64,000 nt of DNA, from NCBI GenBank assembly GCA_016109435.1, contig JAEILR010000007.1, positions 124,001 through 188,000 on the forward strand, given 5' to 3'. This document shows positions 61,224 to 64,000 of this stretch, in pieces (position 1 is the first letter of the stretch; each line of letters starts with the position of its first letter). A program made the translations under genes and the position numbers. The notes under the pieces were generated by a model. The model ran no database searches. It was not told the origin of the DNA and saw only the letters and a list, made by a program, of their open reading frames with translations. The DNA is from Methanomassiliicoccus sp. Its GTDB lineage: Archaea > Thermoplasmatota > Thermoplasmata > Methanomassiliicoccales > Methanomassiliicoccaceae.

Positions 61224-63404
61224 TCACGCCACCCGCTTCAGGGCGATGGCGCACTGCCCGCTGGATATGCCCCCGTCACCGTTGGGCAGGCGGTCGGGAC
61301 AGATGAACCTGAGGCCCCTCGCCTCCACCATCCGTTCGGTGAGCGAGGATATGACCCCGTTGTAGGACACCCCGCCGGTCAGGCCCACGGCGTCCAGGCC
61401 GCTCTTCTCAGCCTCGTCCGCGGCCGCCTCCACCAGCGACTCCAGGGTCGCCGAAACGTAGGTGAGGGCGAGGTCCTCCCTCGAGCCCCTCATCTCCCTC
61501 AGATCCTGGAACATGGGGATGGTGAGCACCGTCCCGTTCCTCCTCACGGCCTTCAGGCCCGGGAGGACGGTCCCCTTCTCCAGCACCGCCTCCAGCTTCA
61601 TGGCCGGCTCCCCGTCGTAGGTGCGCTTCTGACATACCTCGAAGTGGCAGGAGAGGGCGTCCAGCAGGCGACCGAAGCCGGTAGTGGTCGGGCTGGCGGG
61701 AAGGATCTTGCGCAGGACCGCGGCCTCGGCATCGCCGAAGTAGCCTCCGGGGCGGCCGGCCAGCTCGTCCATGGCGAACACCAGCCGACGGGGGTCGCGG
61801 ACCGCCTTCTCCCCGCCCAGAAGAGGGATGGGCTGTATGTGGGCCACCCGGTCGTAGGAGGATAGGTCGGCCCTCAAGACCTCCCCTCCCCAGGCCTGGC
61901 CGTCGGCACCGTAGCCGGTCCCGTCCAGGGTCAGGGCCACCATCTCCTCCTCCCCGGACTCCAGCATCAGCGCGGCGGCATGGGCCCAGTGGTGCTGGAC
62001 CTCCACCAGCGTCGCTCTCTCCCGGTGCGCGATCCTGACGCCCAGCCGGCGGTTGGAATAGCCGGGGTGGAGGTCCACCGCGACCGCCTGCAGGTGATCG
62101 ACCCCCAACAGGGTCCTGAAGTGGTTGATGGACGCCTCGAGGTAGTCGATGACCCCCAGGGAATCGCCGTCCCCGATGTACTGGGTGGTGAACATCTGGC
62201 CGTCCTTGGTTATGGAGCCGCACAGGTTCTCCTGGGCCCCCAGCCCGATGGCCTGCCCCTTCAGGGAGATGCTCATGGACGAAGGGATGTGCCCCCGGGA
62301 CCGTCGGATGAAGTAGGTATGCTCCTTGTAGGTGCGCAGGACCGAGTCGTCGCACCGGTTGATGATCTCCCGGTCGTGCATCAGGTACGCTTCCGCCCCC
62401 AGTTCCAGGGCGTCCATGTCCCGGAGGACCATCGGTTCGCCGGGAACGTTGGCCGAGGTCATCACCAGGGCATCGTCCTGGAGGTGATGGAACAGCAGGT
62501 GGTGCATGCCGGTGTATGGAAGGAACAGCCCGATGGTGCTCAGCCCCGGGGATATCTGCTCGCCCACCTCCCCCTCGCGCTTGCGGACCAGCACCACCGG
62601 GCGGTGGGAGGAGGTCAGCAGCCTCTCCTCTAACTCGGTGGGCGTCGCGTACCTACGCACCGCCTCCAGGTCCCGCACCATTATCGCGAACGGCTTCTCC
62701 CTGCGATGGTACCACTCCCGAAGCCGGGGAAGGGTGGGGAGGGTGGCGCATATGTGCATGCCCCCCCAGCTCTTGGCCACCCCTATGTAACCCCTATGGA
62801 GCAGCCCGGCGAAGTCCTTGATGGGGTCCTCCGACCCCCTGGGCATGCCCTTCCCGTCCAGGAGATAGAACGAGGGCCCGCAGTGGGGACAGGAGATGGT
62901 CTGGTGATGGAACCGGCGGGCAGCGGGATCGGCGTACTCGTTGCGGCACTCGGGGTCCATGGGGAAGTCCCGCATGGAGGTCTTCTCCCGGTCGTACGGC
63001 AGGTCATCGATCACCGTGAACCTAGCTCCGCAGTTGGTGCAGTTGGTGAAGGGGTAGAGGTACCGGCGGGCGGAGAGATCGAACATCTCCTTCAGGCAAT
63101 CGTCGCACACCGCCACGTCATTGGGGATGCCCACTCCCTTCTGCCCGGCCTTGCTGGCCACGATGCGGAAGTCGGCGCCGATGGTGTCCTCGGACGGTGT
63201 TATCTCGACCGAGTCCAGCCGGGCCAGGGGCGGTAGCTCCGCCTTCAGTCGCTGGACGAACTCCTCGGCCTGGCGGTCGACCACGATGACCACGTTGGAG
63301 CCGTTGTTGAGCACGAACCCCCGGAGCCCCATGGATGTGGCGATGCGGTGGACAGTAGGGCGGAAACCCACTCCCTGGACGATCCCGTGGACGACGATCC
63401 TCAT
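61224..63404 (-). CDS. hypF: Carbamoyltransferase HypF (hydrogenase maturation)
   Basis: 726 residues from ATG 63404. Domains in order: acylphosphatase (VVHGIVQGVGFRPTVHRIA), two zinc fingers (CDDCLKEMFD, NCTNCGARF, CPHCGPSFY), YrdC-like (AKSWGGMHICA), and Kae1-like carbamoyltransferase (VALTLDGTGYGADGQAWGGE). It makes the cyanide ligands of [NiFe]-hydrogenase from carbamoyl phosphate through HypE. No other hyp gene is in the window. A TATA box centred 27 bases before the ATG makes the messenger leaderless. Stop TGA. Confidence 0.94.
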   Translation of the reverse strand: MRIVVHGIVQGVGFRPTVHRIATSMGLRGFVLNNGSNVVIVVDRQAEEFVQRLKAELPPLARLDSVEITPSEDTIGADFRIVASKAGQKGVGIPNDVAVCDDCLKEMFDLSARRYLYPFTNCTNCGARFTVIDDLPYDREKTSMRDFPMDPECRNEYADPAARRFHHQTISCPHCGPSFYLLDGKGMPRGSEDPIKDFAGLLHRGYIGVAKSWGGMHICATLPTLPRLREWYHRREKPFAIMVRDLEAVRRYATPTELEERLLTSSHRPVVLVRKREGEVGEQISPGLSTIGLFLPYTGMHHLLFHHLQDDALVMTSANVPGEPMVLRDMDALELGAEAYLMHDREIINRCDDSVLRTYKEHTYFIRRSRGHIPSSMSISLKGQAIGLGAQENLCGSITKDGQMFTTQYIGDGDSLGVIDYLEASINHFRTLLGVDHLQAVAVDLHPGYSNRRLGVRIAHRERATLVEVQHHWAHAAALMLESGEEEMVALTLDGTGYGADGQAWGGEVLRADLSSYDRVAHIQPIPLLGGEKAVRDPRRLVFAMDELAGRPGGYFGDAEAAVLRKILPASPTTTGFGRLLDALSCHFEVCQKRTYDGEPAMKLEAVLEKGTVLPGLKAVRRNGTVLTIPMFQDLREMRGSREDLALTYVSATLESLVEAAADEAEKSGLDAVGLTGGVSYNGVISSLTERMVEARGLRFICPDRLPNGDGGISSGQCAIALKRVA

Positions 63405-63427
63405 GCGCCGATTCCAACACATAGTGA

Positions 63428-63434
63428 TTATATA
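63428..63434 (-). promoter_or_regulatory. TATA box of hypF
   Basis: On the minus strand TATATAA is centred 27 bases before the ATG at 63404. Confidence 0.65.
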
Positions 63435-63436
63435 GA

Positions 63437-63451
63437 GGTTTTCTGAAAACC
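63437..63451. promoter_or_regulatory. 15-bp palindrome next to the hypF TATA box
   Basis: GGTTTTCTGAAAACC is a perfect 7-1-7 palindrome touching the upstream side of the hypF TATA box, where it would cover the BRE. A repressor or activator site is likely. Confidence 0.6.
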
Positions 63452-63522
63452 AATGTAACATCCTCCTATAACTGGGGCCATGGGCTTCCAGCCTCTATCT
63501 CAAGGGTTCTTTTGGCGACAAC

Positions 63523-63531
63523 GGTTATAAA
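63523..63531 (+). promoter_or_regulatory. TATA box of gcvH
   Basis: GGTTATAAA is centred about 42 bases before the ATG. The region between hypF and gcvH (63405-63568) is a divergent promoter pair. Confidence 0.6.
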
Positions 63532-63568
63532 CGCCGTAAATAATGGACCCGTCCGAGGAAGAGAAGGC

Positions 63569-63958
63569 ATGGCTGACAAGAGCGTCGTCAAGGACGGGCT
63601 GAGATACACGTCCGACCACGAGTGGGTGAGGATCGAGAACGGCAACGCCCGCATGGGCATCACCGATCATGCCCAGGCCGAGCTGACCGAGATCGTGTTC
63701 ATCGAGCTGCCCAAGGTGGGTAAGAAGTACAAGCGGGGGGATGTCATCGGCCAAGTGGAGAGCGTGAAGACCGTGGCCTCGGTGTACGCCCCGGTGGGGG
63801 GCGAGATCGTGGAAGTGAACTCCGCCCTCGAGGACCAGACCCAGCTGATCAACGGGTCGCCTTACGACGACGGCTGGTTCGCGGTGATCAAGATGGACGA
63901 CCCCGCCAGGGCCAACGAACTGATGGACGCCGCGGCGTACCGCAAGATGCTGGAGTAG
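63569..63958 (+). CDS. gcvH: Glycine cleavage system H protein
   Basis: 129 residues from ATG 63569. It has TSDHEWVRIENGNARMGITD and the lipoyl site Lys67 in GQVESVKTVASVYAP. The H protein carries the aminomethyl group between the P, T and L proteins; here no other gcv gene is in the window. GAGGAAGAGAAGG precedes the ATG and a TATA box (GGTTATAAAC) is at about 63523-63531. Stop TAG. Confidence 0.95.
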   Translation: MADKSVVKDGLRYTSDHEWVRIENGNARMGITDHAQAELTEIVFIELPKVGKKYKRGDVIGQVESVKTVASVYAPVGGEIVEVNSALEDQTQLINGSPYDDGWFAVIKMDDPARANELMDAAAYRKMLE

Positions 63959-64000
63959 GACGTCCGGGCGGCCCGGGGGCCTGCCGTTCTCAGATGCCCG

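Noticed and set aside
1-64000. tRNA, rRNA, CRISPR or insertion sequence
   Set aside because: No T-loop GTTCRANNC in a clover-leaf setting, no regular repeats with spacers, no transposase gene and no terminal repeats were found by eye; a computed search could still find a tRNA.

Overview
This window is a GC-rich (roughly 60% or more) stretch of an archaeal chromosome. The evidence is archaeal: RNA polymerase subunit L, diphthine synthase (DphB), Trm5, archaeal ATP-dependent DNA ligase, HerA/Mre11/Rad50, a Hef-type helicase, ADP-forming acyl-CoA synthetase, CbiS/CobY/archaeal CobT, TATA boxes about 25-30 nt ahead of many starts, and many leaderless ATG/GTG starts. The gene set suggests a euryarchaeon, possibly of the Thermoplasmatota/Methanomassiliicoccales neighbourhood; that placement is inference. 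About one third of the genes end in TAG, which argues against a pyrrolysine (amber) decoding lineage. No rRNA, tRNA, CRISPR array, prophage or insertion sequence was recognised.

Layout. 0-8.4 kb: a zinc-finger protein, rpoL-truD, and a minus-strand repair operon (SRAP, Hef-type helicase, DNA ligase) followed by a small gene interrupted by one in-frame TGA; then DUF1059 and HesB-like proteins. 8.4-20 kb: GNAT acetyltransferase, PRTase-like protein, APC permease with two Usp domains, DHH phosphoesterase, SprT-like protease, YhaM-like OB/HD exoribonuclease, a methyltransferase, and a coupled DUF72 / ADP-forming acyl-CoA synthetase / DRTGG-ATPase operon. 20-26.4 kb: a PH-domain membrane protein and the herA-mre11-rad50 cassette, whose starts are TTG, ATA (or GTG) and ATC. 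26.4-31.2 kb: surface polysaccharide genes (alpha/alpha-toroid protein, DUF354, UDP-sugar dehydrogenase, GT2). 31.5-36.2 kb: a divergent FtsZ-like GTPase, dphB and trm5 as a head-to-head leaderless pair, dCTP deaminase, and a branched-chain aminotransferase.

36.3-43.9 kb is an eight-gene corrinoid uptake and salvage operon (btuF-btuC-btuD-cobD-cbiB-cbiS-cobS-cobY). Its last step, lower-ligand activation by CobT, is encoded 13 kb away at 56.3-57.4 kb. Both promoters carry the same palindrome, TTGGAT-N5-ATCCAA, lying on the predicted transcription start, so they probably form one regulon. 43.9-56 kb holds envelope functions: cardiolipin synthase, an LEA-like / repeated multi-TM / LEA-like gene set, an anaerobic sulfatase-maturating radical SAM enzyme with its arylsulfatase, DUF6325 and SHOCT proteins, a K+ channel, and a second PH-domain protein. 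57.5-64 kb: an ApgM-like phosphomutase, DUF488, three small or uncharacterised proteins, HypF and the glycine-cleavage H protein.

The most unusual signals are (1) AUH (ATC, ATT, probably ATA) start codons, each followed by AGG, in rad50, cobS and mre11; (2) the shared corrinoid operator; (3) the single in-frame TGA in an otherwise intact small gene; (4) a stand-alone divergent FtsZ; and (5) the LEA/multi-TM envelope module.
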